The translations under genes were made by a program, and so were the position numbers. A stretch of 64,000 nt of DNA from an uncultured Acidimicrobiales bacterium (lineage in GTDB: Bacteria > Actinomycetota > Acidimicrobiia > Acidimicrobiales > SHLQ01), in assembly GCA_938041035.1 (NCBI GenBank), contig CALHYX010000005.1, positions 1-64,000 on the forward strand, written 5' to 3'. Of this stretch, positions 34,346 to 44,959 are shown in pieces (position 1 is the stretch's first letter; each line of letters opens with the position of its first letter). Below the pieces are notes generated by a model. That model was not told where the DNA came from, did not search any database, and worked only from the letters and a program-made list of their open reading frames with translations.

Positions 34346-36141
34346 GCGACATCGGTTCCACGGCCCCCCTCACCCCGATGTCGCTGGCCACCCTGCTCGG
34401 GCGGATCGATCACGAGTGGCGGACCCGCACCAAGATCTTCGACCTCCCGACCGCCCGGTTCTGGCAACCCGACACCGAGATCGACCTCGGATTCGACTTC
34501 CTCGGTCGCCGCTGCGCCACGCCGGTCGGTCCGGCCGCCGGACCGCACAGCCAACTCGCCCAGAACATCGCCTTGTCCTGGCTCGGCGGTTCCCGCCTGT
34601 TCGAACTCAAGACCGTGCAGATCCTCGACGACCTCGACATCGAGCGGCCCTGCATCGACATGCAGACCATTGGCTACAACATCGAGTGGAGCCAGGAGCT
34701 CACGGTTCCGCAGAGCCTCACCGAATACGTCAAGGCATGGGTCCTGGTCGACATCCTGCGTCGCTGGGAGCCATTGCGCGACTTCGTGGGTACCGACCCC
34801 GGGCCCCACGTATTCGACATGTCGGTGGGATACGACCTCGCGGGAATCTCGGGCCCCAAGGTGGCCTCGTTCATCCGCGGGATGGGCGACGCAACCGCCG
34901 AACTCGACCAGCTCCGCCCGGAGATCGCCTCCGCCGCCGGTGGTGCCTTCGCCGAGTTCGCCGACCTCGACTTCTCGCCGTGTCTGTCCGACACCCTCAC
35001 GTTGTCGACCTTTCACGGCTGCCCGCCCGAGGAGATCGAGTCGATCACCGAGCACCTCATCGATGAACACGACCTCGACGTCATCGTGAAGCTCAACCCC
35101 ACCCTGCTGGGCTACGACACCGTGGCCGGGATCATCAACGACGAACTCGGCTACACCGACGTCTCGGTTAAAGAACAGGCCTTCGCCGAAGATCTCCAGT
35201 TCGACCGGGGCATCGAGCTCATCGGCGAACTGCGCGACTACGCCGCCGAACGGGGTCGTCGGTTCGGCATCAAACTCACGAACACCCTCGTGGTCGACAA
35301 CACGAAGGGGTTCATGCCGGACGAGACGATGTACCTGTCGGGGCCACCGCTCCACGTCCTCGCCACGACGCTGCTCGACACGTTGGCGACCGCGCTGCCG
35401 GGAGCGCTGGACATCCCCGGCCACGACGGCGACATCATGGTGAGCTTTTCGGCCGGGATCACCAAGGACAACCTCACCGACGCCATCGCGACCGGGGTGA
35501 ACCCCGCCACGGTGTGCTCGGACCTGCTCAAGCCCGGCGGCTACGGCCGGCTCGCGCCGATGCTGCGCAACCTCACGACGGCGGTGCGCGACTCGGGCCA
35601 CACCGACCTCGTCGGGTGGAAGGCCGCCCGTCAGGCCGAAGCCGTCGCCGCCGGCCACCCGACCTCGGCCGCCCGACACGTCGCCCACATCCGCGGCGAG
35701 GGCATCGACGCCTACCACCTGAGCGGCAACGAGAAGCTCCCCCGCTCGGTCGACAACGAACTCGAACTGTTCGGCTGCGTCGCCTGCAACTTCTGCGTCA
35801 CCGTGTGCCCAAACGATGCCTTCACCAACATCAAGAGCCTGGCCGACGTCGAGGAGATGAACGGCCGCCAGCAGTATCTCGTCTTCGCCGAACTGTGCAA
35901 CGAGTGCGGCAACTGCCTCACCTTCTGCCCCGAGGACGGCGACCCCGCGATGATCAAGCCCCGCCTGTTCACCGACCCCGAGGTATTCGCCGGGCGCGAG
36001 GGTCAGGGCTACCTCATCGACGACGGCCGGATCATCGACTCTCGCGGCCCCGACCACGCCGTGCCGCTGGTGCAACAGCTGCTCGACTCCGCCGCCGGAA
36101 ACCCGCTATCGGCGCCGAGCCCGGCCGATGGGAACCCATGA
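34342..36141 (+). CDS. ygfK: Short YgfK-type oxidoreductase: DHOD-like barrel + two [4Fe-4S] clusters
   Basis: A 599-residue protein. The first ~450 residues form a dihydroorotate-dehydrogenase-like barrel with YgfK signatures (CATPVGPAAGPHSQLAQNIA, LFELKTVQILD, STFHGCPPEEIE, VKLNPTLLGY, DLLKPGGYGRL). A bacterial ferredoxin module follows: CVACNFCVTVCP (~480) and CNECGNCLTFCP (~519). E. coli YgfK is about 1030 residues with a GltD-like FAD/NADPH domain between these parts; here it is absent, giving a PreA-like layout. It probably transfers electrons between Fe-S clusters and a flavin-bound heterocycle. Its ATG overlaps the upstream stop (ATGA). Confidence 0.87.
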   Translation: MSDIGSTAPLTPMSLATLLGRIDHEWRTRTKIFDLPTARFWQPDTEIDLGFDFLGRRCATPVGPAAGPHSQLAQNIALSWLGGSRLFELKTVQILDDLDIERPCIDMQTIGYNIEWSQELTVPQSLTEYVKAWVLVDILRRWEPLRDFVGTDPGPHVFDMSVGYDLAGISGPKVASFIRGMGDATAELDQLRPEIASAAGGAFAEFADLDFSPCLSDTLTLSTFHGCPPEEIESITEHLIDEHDLDVIVKLNPTLLGYDTVAGIINDELGYTDVSVKEQAFAEDLQFDRGIELIGELRDYAAERGRRFGIKLTNTLVVDNTKGFMPDETMYLSGPPLHVLATTLLDTLATALPGALDIPGHDGDIMVSFSAGITKDNLTDAIATGVNPATVCSDLLKPGGYGRLAPMLRNLTTAVRDSGHTDLVGWKAARQAEAVAAGHPTSAARHVAHIRGEGIDAYHLSGNEKLPRSVDNELELFGCVACNFCVTVCPNDAFTNIKSLADVEEMNGRQQYLVFAELCNECGNCLTFCPEDGDPAMIKPRLFTDPEVFAGREGQGYLIDDGRIIDSRGPDHAVPLVQQLLDSAAGNPLSAPSPADGNP

Positions 36142-37061
36142 CCCGCACCCTCCACGTCGGCGCCGCCCAACTGGGCCCGATCGCCCGCGACGAACCGCGC
36201 TCGACCGTCGTCGCCCGCCTGATGGCGCTGCTGCGCCAGGGCGCCGATGCCGGTTGTGAGCTGGTCGTGTTCCCCGAACTCGCCCTCACCACCTTCTTCC
36301 CCCGCTGGTTCACCGCCGACCTCGCCGGCCACGACCACTACTACGAGACCGAGATGCCGGGCCCCGAAACCCAGCCCCTGTTCGATCTCGCCCGTGAACT
36401 TCGGGTCGGTTTCGCCCTCGGCTACGCCGAACTCACCCCCGACGGTCACCGGTACAACACCACGGTGCTGGTCGAACGCGACGGCTCGATCGTCGGCCAC
36501 TTCCGTAAGGTGCACATCCCCGGTCACGAGGACGACGAACCGTGGCGCCCGTTCCAACATCTCGAGCGGCGCTACTTCGAGGAATCCGACGAAGGCTTCG
36601 GTGTCTGGCGGTGCTTCGACAGCATCGTCGGCATGGCCACCTGCAACGACCGCCGCTGGCCCGAGACCTACCGCGAGATGGGCCTTCAGGGGGTCGAGAT
36701 GATCCTGATCGGCTACAACACGCCGATCCACTACGCGCCCGACCCCGGCCAGAACGCCCTGCAGGGATTCCACAACCACCTGTGCATGCAGGCCGGGGCC
36801 TACCAAAACGGCACCTGGGTGGTCGGCGTGGCCAAGGGCGGCACCGAGGAAGGGGTCGAGTCGCTCGCGCAGTCGGCGATCATCGCCCCGTCGGGCCAGA
36901 TCGTTGCGCAGGCGGTCACCACCGGCGACGAGTTGATCACCGCCGTCGCCGACCTCGACTGGTGTCGTCACTACAAAGAGACGCTGTTCGACTTCGCCCG
37001 CTACCGGCGGCCCGAGGCGTACCGCAGAATCACCGATCAGAAGGGGGTCATCGAACCATGA
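36138..37061 (+). CDS. N-carbamoyl-D-amino-acid hydrolase-like nitrilase-superfamily enzyme
   Basis: A 307-residue carbon-nitrogen hydrolase with the Glu-Lys-Cys triad: Glu in VVFPELALTT (~47), Lys in FRKVHIPGH (~124) and Cys in ATCNDRRWPETYREMG (~170). The CNDRRWPE context and the following ILIGYNTP are characteristic of D-N-carbamoylases. It cleaves N-carbamoyl groups to amine, CO2 and ammonia. Two unrelated carbamoyl hydrolases (this one and the M20 enzyme) in one operon suggest a substrate with two ureido groups or both stereoisomers. Start and stop both overlap neighbours by four bases. Confidence 0.88.
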   Translation: MTRTLHVGAAQLGPIARDEPRSTVVARLMALLRQGADAGCELVVFPELALTTFFPRWFTADLAGHDHYYETEMPGPETQPLFDLARELRVGFALGYAELTPDGHRYNTTVLVERDGSIVGHFRKVHIPGHEDDEPWRPFQHLERRYFEESDEGFGVWRCFDSIVGMATCNDRRWPETYREMGLQGVEMILIGYNTPIHYAPDPGQNALQGFHNHLCMQAGAYQNGTWVVGVAKGGTEEGVESLAQSAIIAPSGQIVAQAVTTGDELITAVADLDWCRHYKETLFDFARYRRPEAYRRITDQKGVIEP

Positions 37062-39712
37062 CCGAGTTCACCCTCAACGGGGCGCCCGCCAGCGCCGGCG
37101 CCGACCACGAACACCTGCTCGCCGCGCTGCGCGACGAACTGCGCGTGCTCTCACCCAAGGACGGCTGTTCGCCGACCGGTCAGTGCGGCGCGTGCACGGT
37201 GCTCGTCGACGGCAAGGCCCGAGTGGCCTGCCAGACCAGCATGGAAAAGACGGCGGGCGCGGACGTAGTCACCGTCGAAGGCATGGACCCGGCCGAGCGG
37301 GAGCGCTACGCCACCGCCTTCGCCGCGTTCGGTGCCCTGCAGTGCGGATTCTGCACCCCCGGCATCGTCATGCGCACCAAGGCCATCATCGACAAGGACG
37401 CCGAGAAGGGCCCCGACGGCGCCGAACTCACCCGCGAGCGGGCGGCCCGGCTCATGGGCGGCAACCTGTGCCGCTGCACCGGCTACACCAAGGTCCTCGA
37501 CGCCGTGGTCGCCCTGGCCGCCGACGAGGTGCCCGTGGCGATCGCGCCGCAGGGCGTCGGTTCGCGTGGCATCAAGTACGAAGCGTTCGACCTCAGCCTC
37601 GGCGACCGGCCCTTCATCGACGACATGCAACCCGACGGCCTGCTCCATGGCGCGTTCACGCTGACCGAACACGCCCGGGCGGATATCGTGGCCATCGACC
37701 CCGCCGCCGCGCTCGCGGTCGACGGCGTCGAGGCCGTGTTCACCGCGGCCGATGTCCCGGGGGAACTGCGCTCGGGTCTCATCCACAAGGACTGGCCGAT
37801 CTTCATCCCCGTCGGCGGCCGCACCAGCTACCTCGGCGACGTCCTCGCCATGGTGGTGGCCACCGATCGCCCCACGGCTCGGCGCGCCGCCCAGCTGATC
37901 GACGTCACCTACGAGGTGCACCAACCCCTCACCAACCCGGCCGAGGCCATCGCCTCGGACGAACCGGCGGTGTGGGAACTCGACGGCAACGTGTTGTCCA
38001 CCAGCACCTACGCCCGAGGCGACGTCGAGGCGGCCTTGGCCGCCTCCGCCCACGTCGTGCGCGAGACCTTCCAGACCCAACGCATCGACCACGCGTTCAT
38101 CGAACCGGAATCGACCCTGGCGGTCCCGGTGTCGGCCGGCGAGCCGCTCCCGCTGACCAACCCCGACACCACCGGCGCCGACGCGACCGACTTCGACCGG
38201 CTGCTGGTGTACTCCGGCGGGCAGGGCGTGTGGGACGACCGCAACGACATCACCCGCATCCTCGCGGTGGACGACGGAGTCGTGGTCACCGAACTGGTCA
38301 GCAACGGCGGCGCCTTCGGCGGCAAGGAGGACATGTCGAACCAGGGCCAGACCGCGCTGGCCGCCTGGCTCCTCAAGCGACCGGTGAAGACCACGTTCAG
38401 CCGCGAGGAATCGCTGCTGGTGCACACCAAGCGCCATCCCATCCGCATGGAGTACGAGGCGGGCTGCGCCGCCGACGGTGCGTTGACGGCGCTGCGGGTC
38501 CGCATGCTCGGCGACTCCGGCCCGTACGCCTCGGTCGGCATGAAGGTGCTCGAACGGGCAGCCGGCCACGCATCGGGGCCCTACGTCGTGCCCGCCATCG
38601 ATGTCGAGGCGATCGCCGCCCGCACCAACAACTCGGTGTGCGGCGCGTTTCGCGGATTCGGCGCCAACCAGGCCCAGTTCGCCATGGAAGGCGTCATGGA
38701 TCGCCTGGCCGAGTTGGCCGGCATCACCGGCTGGGAGATCCGGGATCGCAACGTGATCTCACCCGGCGTGGTGTGGGGCCCCGGCCAGATCATGGACGAT
38801 GGCTGCCTCGGCGCTCAGGCCTGCCTCGACGCGGTGAAGCCCGCCTACGACGAGGCCATGGCCGCCGGCCTCCCGGTGGGGCTCGGCCTCGGGTTGAAGA
38901 ACTCCGGGCTGGGGAACGGATTCAAGGAGATCGCCAAGGCGGTGGTGCACTTCCGCCCCGACGGCAAGGTTGAGGTGCGGCACTGCTGGACCGAGATGGG
39001 CCAGGGCGTGCACACCGTGGCGTTGCAGGTAGCGATCGAGGAACTCGGCCTGACCGCCGACCAGATCGAGGTAATCGTCGACTCGACCCGCGAGCTCGGT
39101 GCCGGCCAGACCACGGGAAGCCGGGGCACGCTGATGGGAGCGGGGTCGGTCGCCGATGCGTGTCACAAGGCGTTGGCCGACGGCTGCCAGATCGGTGTCG
39201 ACTACGAGGGCGAGTACCGGGTCGACTGGACCAACTCGCTCACCGAAGGGTTGGAGAACCCCATCATCCACTCCACCTTCGGGTACGCCGCCCAGATGGT
39301 CGTGATGGATGCGGACACCGGCGCGATCGACAAGGTGGTGGCCGCCCACGATGTCGGGCGGGCGGTGAACCCGCTGCTGTGTGAAGGCCAGGTCGAGGGG
39401 GCGGTCCACATGGGTCTCGGGTATGCGCTCAGCGAGGGCTTTCCGTGCGATCCCGACGGTCGTCCGCTCAACACGACGCTGCGGGCACTCGACATCATCC
39501 GCCCGAAGGACATGCCCGAGGTCGACGTGATTCTGGTCGAGTCGGCCGAACCCAACTCGCCGTACGGCATCAAGGGGGTCGGCGAGATCGGGCTCGTACC
39601 CACCGCAGGCGCCGTCGCGGCCGCGATGCAGGCCCGCGACGGCGGCTGGCGCACCGAACTGCCGCTGGTGAACGAAGCCAACCGCGAACGGGCCGAGGCC
39701 TGGCACCGTTGA
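37058..39712 (+). CDS. XdhD-like fused [2Fe-2S]/molybdenum hydroxylase
   Basis: An 884-residue fusion. The N-terminal 160 residues hold two [2Fe-2S] domains: CSPTGQCGACTV (~38), CGFCTPG (~96) and CRCTGY (~138). The rest is the molybdopterin-binding catalytic part: NGGAFGGKEDMSNQG, CGAFRGFGANQAQFAMEG, and the catalytic-type Glu in GIKGVGEIGLVPTAG. No FAD domain is present. The same fusion occurs in E. coli XdhD and in so-called selenium-dependent xanthine dehydrogenases. It probably hydroxylates a purine-like heterocycle and passes electrons to another protein, perhaps the short YgfK. No in-frame UGA, so it is not itself a selenoprotein. Confidence 0.88.
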   Translation: MTEFTLNGAPASAGADHEHLLAALRDELRVLSPKDGCSPTGQCGACTVLVDGKARVACQTSMEKTAGADVVTVEGMDPAERERYATAFAAFGALQCGFCTPGIVMRTKAIIDKDAEKGPDGAELTRERAARLMGGNLCRCTGYTKVLDAVVALAADEVPVAIAPQGVGSRGIKYEAFDLSLGDRPFIDDMQPDGLLHGAFTLTEHARADIVAIDPAAALAVDGVEAVFTAADVPGELRSGLIHKDWPIFIPVGGRTSYLGDVLAMVVATDRPTARRAAQLIDVTYEVHQPLTNPAEAIASDEPAVWELDGNVLSTSTYARGDVEAALAASAHVVRETFQTQRIDHAFIEPESTLAVPVSAGEPLPLTNPDTTGADATDFDRLLVYSGGQGVWDDRNDITRILAVDDGVVVTELVSNGGAFGGKEDMSNQGQTALAAWLLKRPVKTTFSREESLLVHTKRHPIRMEYEAGCAADGALTALRVRMLGDSGPYASVGMKVLERAAGHASGPYVVPAIDVEAIAARTNNSVCGAFRGFGANQAQFAMEGVMDRLAELAGITGWEIRDRNVISPGVVWGPGQIMDDGCLGAQACLDAVKPAYDEAMAAGLPVGLGLGLKNSGLGNGFKEIAKAVVHFRPDGKVEVRHCWTEMGQGVHTVALQVAIEELGLTADQIEVIVDSTRELGAGQTTGSRGTLMGAGSVADACHKALADGCQIGVDYEGEYRVDWTNSLTEGLENPIIHSTFGYAAQMVVMDADTGAIDKVVAAHDVGRAVNPLLCEGQVEGAVHMGLGYALSEGFPCDPDGRPLNTTLRALDIIRPKDMPEVDVILVESAEPNSPYGIKGVGEIGLVPTAGAVAAAMQARDGGWRTELPLVNEANRERAEAWHR

Positions 39713-40746
39713 GTTCACCGCTGGCACCGAACCAGACCCCGGGCCTGGTCTGCGCGCACCATCACCTGTATTCAGCGCTCGCCCGGGGCATGCCGGCCCC
39801 GCCGCGCACACCGACCGGATTCGCCGAAATCCTCGAACTGGTCTGGTGGCGGCTCGACGTCGCCCTCGACGACTACACGATCGAATGGTCGGCCAAGCTC
39901 GGAGCGCTCGAGGCTCTCGAACGCGGGTGCACGGCGATCGTCGACCATCACGAATCTCCCACCGCCATCGACGGCTCGTTGTCGATCATCGCCGACGCGT
40001 GCGCCGAGGTCGGTGTGCGCGTGAACTGCGCCTACGGCATCACCGATCGTCACGGCCCGGCGGGCGCCGCCGCCGGATTGGCCGAGAACGACCGCTTCCT
40101 GCGCGAAGGGGGCAGCGGCATGGTCGGCCTGCACGCCGCCTTCACCTGCACCGATGACACGATCGCAGCCGCCGCCGAGTTGGCTCGGACCCACGATGTC
40201 GGCGTCCACGTCCATGTCGCCGAGGGCGAAGCCGACACCTGGGAGCGACTGCGGGGTCATACCGCCTCGAACTGGTGGCTGGTGCACGGCGTGCACCTCC
40301 CGGACGACCACGGCCTCGAGGGCACCATTGTTCACAACCCCCGCTCAAACATGAACAATGCGGTGGGCTACGCCCGTCCGACCCGGTTCACCAATCCGAT
40401 CGGGCTCGGCACCGACGGCATCGGCGCCGACATGCTCGACGAGTTCCGGGTCGCCTTCGTGCGAGCCCGCGAGCACGATGTGGAAACCGACCCCGACACC
40501 GTTTGGTCGTGGCTGGAAACCGGTTGGGAGCTCTTCCCGGCCGCCCGCGCCGACATCGTGTCCTGGGGGTACTCCCCGATGGATCCGTGGCGTCTGGCCT
40601 ACAGTCCGGGCGTCTCCCCGACCTCGATCGAGGTCGATGGCTCCGTCGTCTTCGCCAACGGCGCCCCCACCCGGGTCGACGCCGACGAAATTCGTACCAA
40701 GGCCGCCGAGGCGGCCACCGCGTTGTTCAAGAAATTGGAAGGGTAA
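39709..40746 (+). CDS. ssnA: SsnA-like amidohydrolase, N-terminally short
   Basis: A 345-residue metal-dependent amidohydrolase related to SsnA (PGLVCAHHHLYSALARGM, then LVWWRLDVALDD). Metal ligands: His17/His19, His in GVHVHVAEGE, His in WWLVHGVHL, Asp in GLGTDGIGADM. The only start compatible with upstream sequence is TTG 39709, overlapping the XDH stop (TTGA); this leaves 11 residues before the barrel, whereas SsnA normally has about 60 more forming half of the small beta-sandwich. The C-terminal sandwich strands (SIEVDGSVVFANGAP) remain. The family deaminates or hydrolyses heterocycles. Confidence 0.82.
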   Translation: MSSPLAPNQTPGLVCAHHHLYSALARGMPAPPRTPTGFAEILELVWWRLDVALDDYTIEWSAKLGALEALERGCTAIVDHHESPTAIDGSLSIIADACAEVGVRVNCAYGITDRHGPAGAAAGLAENDRFLREGGSGMVGLHAAFTCTDDTIAAAAELARTHDVGVHVHVAEGEADTWERLRGHTASNWWLVHGVHLPDDHGLEGTIVHNPRSNMNNAVGYARPTRFTNPIGLGTDGIGADMLDEFRVAFVRAREHDVETDPDTVWSWLETGWELFPAARADIVSWGYSPMDPWRLAYSPGVSPTSIEVDGSVVFANGAPTRVDADEIRTKAAEAATALFKKLEG

Positions 40747-40754
40747 TCACCCCG

Positions 40755-42284
<1,530 letters not shown>

Positions 42285-42320
42285 TTCGAGCGCCCGGGCC
42301 GGGCCGCTAAGGTGCGGCCC

Positions 42321-44591
42321 ATGAACGCCTCGACACCCACCTCCGGCACGTCCATCCTCGGCACCGCAGTGGTGCGGCGCGAGGACGATGGGCTGCTGCG
42401 CGGCGCCGGCGGGTTCGTCGCCAATCGGGCGATCCCGGGGTGCCTGTCGGCCACGTTCGTTCGATCGACGGTGGCCCATGCCACCATCACCGAACTCGAC
42501 GTCTCGGGCGCCGTCGACATGCCGGGTGTGGTGGCGGTGTACACCGGCGCCGACATGCCCGCGGAGCACTACCCGGCCGCGCTTCCCTTCTTCGCCGACG
42601 AGTACCTGCAACCCATGCTGGCCCGGTCGACGGTGCACTTCGTGGGCGATCCGATCGTGATGATCGTCGCGGAGGACGCCTACCGCGCGGCCGACGCCGC
42701 CGAACAGGTCGTCGTCGACTACGACTTCCTGCCGGCCGTCGTCGACATGGATTCGGCGCTCACCGACGAGACCCTGGCCATCTCGGCGGCGCCGTCGAAT
42801 GTGGTCATGCCGATGAAGGCGCCAGAGCCCACGGTCGACTTCTCGAACTGCGAGGTCGTGGTATCGGAGGTGGTGGCCAACCAGCGGATCGCCGTGGCGT
42901 CGCTCGAGGGTCGGGCCGCCGCGGCGGAGTGGTCCGACGGCCGGCTGACCTTTCACGCCAGCACGCAGGGCACCCACAACTTCCGCACCAAACTCGCCGA
43001 GCTCCTCGACCTGGATGCCGAACGGATCCGGGTGATCTGCGACGACGTCGGCGGCGGGTTCGGCGCCAAGGGCGTGCTCTCGCTCGAGGAGTTCCTCGTC
43101 GCATGGGCGGCCCGTGCTCTCGAGCGACCGGTCGGGTGGATCGAGAGCCGGACGGAGAATCTGCTCGGCATGCCCCACGGCCGCGGCCAGTCCCAGACCG
43201 TGACCATCGGCGGGTCTCGCGATGGCGACATTCAGGCGTACCACCTCGACCTCGTTCAGGACGCCGGCGCCTACCCGCACTACGGATCCCTCCTCCCGAG
43301 CTTCACCAAGATGATGTTCACGGGGGTGTACGAGGTTGATTCGAGCCAGTTCGACTCGACCTCGGTCATCACCAACACCACGCCGGTGGGCGCGTTCCGC
43401 GGCGCCGGCCGCCCGGAGGCCACGGCAGCGATCGAGCGGGCCGTCGACCTGTTCGCCGCCGAGATCGACATGGACCCGGCCGACGTCCGGCGCCGGAATT
43501 TCATCGACGACAACGCGTTTCCGCACCCGACGCCGGGTGGGGTGACCTACGACATCGGTGCGTACGAAACCTCGCTCGATCTGGCGCTCGCCGAGGCCGA
43601 CTACGCCGGACTGCGCACCGAGCAGGCAGCGCGCCGCGAGGCGGGTGACGACCGACTGCTGGGCATCGGCCTCGCCACCTATGTGGAGATCACCGCGCCG
43701 AGCGCCGGCACCGAGTACGGCTCAACCGAACTACGGCCGGACGGCACCGTCCTGGCCAAGACCGGTTCCGATCCCTTTGGCCAGGGCCACCTGACGACGT
43801 GGGCGATGTTGATCTCGGACCGCCTCGGCATCGACATGGACCGCATCGAGGTGGTGCACGGCGATACCGATGTCGTACCCGCGGGTGGCGGCACCGGCGG
43901 TTCGCGTTCGGTGCAGCTGGCGGGCTCGTCCATCGCCAATGCGGCCGAGCACCTCGCCGATGCGGCCCGAGCGGTCGCCGCCGATCTGTTGGAGGCCGCC
44001 GTCGACGACGTCGTCCACGATCCGGCGAGTGGAACGTTTCACGTGCAGGGCACTCCTGCGATCAGCAAGGACTGGGAGGCGGTGGCGGCGGCGATGCCGG
44101 AGCCGCTGATCGGCCTGTCCGACTTCGAACAGGAGCGAGCCACCTTCCCGTTTGGCACCCACGTCGCGGTGGTCGAGGTCGACGCCGACACTGGCGCGGT
44201 CGAGCTCCGACGGTTCGTCGCCGTCGACGATGCGGGCACGATCATCAACCCGCTTCTGGCCAGCGGTCAGATCCACGGCGGGCTGGCCCAGGGCATCGCC
44301 CAGGCGTTGTACGAGCAGGTCGTGTACGACAACGATGGCAACCCGCTGACGACCAACTTCGCCGATTACACCATCTTCAGCGCCGCCGAAATGCCGATGT
44401 TCGATCGGGTCACCATGGAAACTCCGACGCCGCTGAACCCTCTGGGAGCCAAGGGCATCGGCGAATCGGGCACCGTCGGCGCGACGCCGGCGGTGCAGAA
44501 CGCGGTAATCGACGCGCTCGCCCACCTCGGCGTGCGCCACCTCGACATCCCGCTCACCCCCGAAAAGGTCTGGCGAGCCATCCAGGCCTGA
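42321..44591 (+). CDS. Molybdopterin-binding hydroxylase large subunit (form-II CoxL/aldehyde-oxidoreductase-like)
   Basis: A 756-residue molybdenum hydroxylase large subunit: VVRREDDGLLRGAGGFVAN at the N-terminus, DVGGGFGAKG, active-site loop GAFRGAGRPEAT (the form II type, not the CO-dehydrogenase AYXCSFR), GHLTTWAMLI, and catalytic Glu in GAKGIGESGTVG. Partners normally encoded beside such genes (a [2Fe-2S] small and an FAD medium subunit) are missing here; the XdhD-like protein in the same operon has the only [2Fe-2S] domain. ATG 42321 is chosen over GTG 42312. It ends the operon and is followed by a REP array. Confidence 0.88.
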   Translation: MNASTPTSGTSILGTAVVRREDDGLLRGAGGFVANRAIPGCLSATFVRSTVAHATITELDVSGAVDMPGVVAVYTGADMPAEHYPAALPFFADEYLQPMLARSTVHFVGDPIVMIVAEDAYRAADAAEQVVVDYDFLPAVVDMDSALTDETLAISAAPSNVVMPMKAPEPTVDFSNCEVVVSEVVANQRIAVASLEGRAAAAEWSDGRLTFHASTQGTHNFRTKLAELLDLDAERIRVICDDVGGGFGAKGVLSLEEFLVAWAARALERPVGWIESRTENLLGMPHGRGQSQTVTIGGSRDGDIQAYHLDLVQDAGAYPHYGSLLPSFTKMMFTGVYEVDSSQFDSTSVITNTTPVGAFRGAGRPEATAAIERAVDLFAAEIDMDPADVRRRNFIDDNAFPHPTPGGVTYDIGAYETSLDLALAEADYAGLRTEQAARREAGDDRLLGIGLATYVEITAPSAGTEYGSTELRPDGTVLAKTGSDPFGQGHLTTWAMLISDRLGIDMDRIEVVHGDTDVVPAGGGTGGSRSVQLAGSSIANAAEHLADAARAVAADLLEAAVDDVVHDPASGTFHVQGTPAISKDWEAVAAAMPEPLIGLSDFEQERATFPFGTHVAVVEVDADTGAVELRRFVAVDDAGTIINPLLASGQIHGGLAQGIAQALYEQVVYDNDGNPLTTNFADYTIFSAAEMPMFDRVTMETPTPLNPLGAKGIGESGTVGATPAVQNAVIDALAHLGVRHLDIPLTPEKVWRAIQA

Positions 44592-44665
44592 CGGAACCCG
44601 CGGCCGTCAAACCACCACCACCCAACCCTCGCGCAAGCCCCCAAAATCTGATGTCTATCTGACCA

Positions 44666-44951
44666 GGGGTCTGACCCCGCCCTACGTACATTTGAGCTTT
44701 GGTTGGCGCTTGCCTGACCGGGGGTCTGACCCCACCCCTTCAGACCGGGGGCCCTGACCAGGGGTCTGACCCCACTCCTTCATTCGAGCATCCGGCAATC
44801 TGATGCTTATCTGACCAGGGGTCTGACCCCCCTTTACGTTCAGGGGGGGGTGTGACCCCCTTCTGCGTTCATTTGAGCGCTACTTCCAACCGGGGGTCTG
44901 ACCCCGCCCTACGTTCATTTGAGCGCTAGGTCCGACCGGGGGTCTGACCCC
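44666..44951. repeat. REP array: seven GGGGTCTGACCCC palindromes
   Basis: This fills the 368-base gene-free gap after the heterocycle operon. Units lie at 44666-44678, 44721-44733, 44761-44773, 44818-44830, 44847-44859 (degenerate: TGTGA centre), 44893-44905 and 44939-44951. Several share a right flank with ACGTTCATTTGAGCGC, also found inverted beside the palindrome at 62573. Spacing is irregular (29-57 bases). No coding potential is seen. The array may also help terminate both converging transcripts. Confidence 0.85.
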
Positions 44952-44959
44952 CGTTACGT

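Noticed and set aside
34246..36075. 609-residue minus-strand frame opposite ygfK
   Set aside because: The plus-strand frame carries clear YgfK and ferredoxin motifs; the opposite frame is an open shadow caused by high GC and has no recognisable domain.
37058..39712. Selenoprotein in the XdhD/YgfK group
   Set aside because: No in-frame UGA occurs in the XdhD-like or YgfK genes; the selenium link of these families concerns the cofactor, not selenocysteine.
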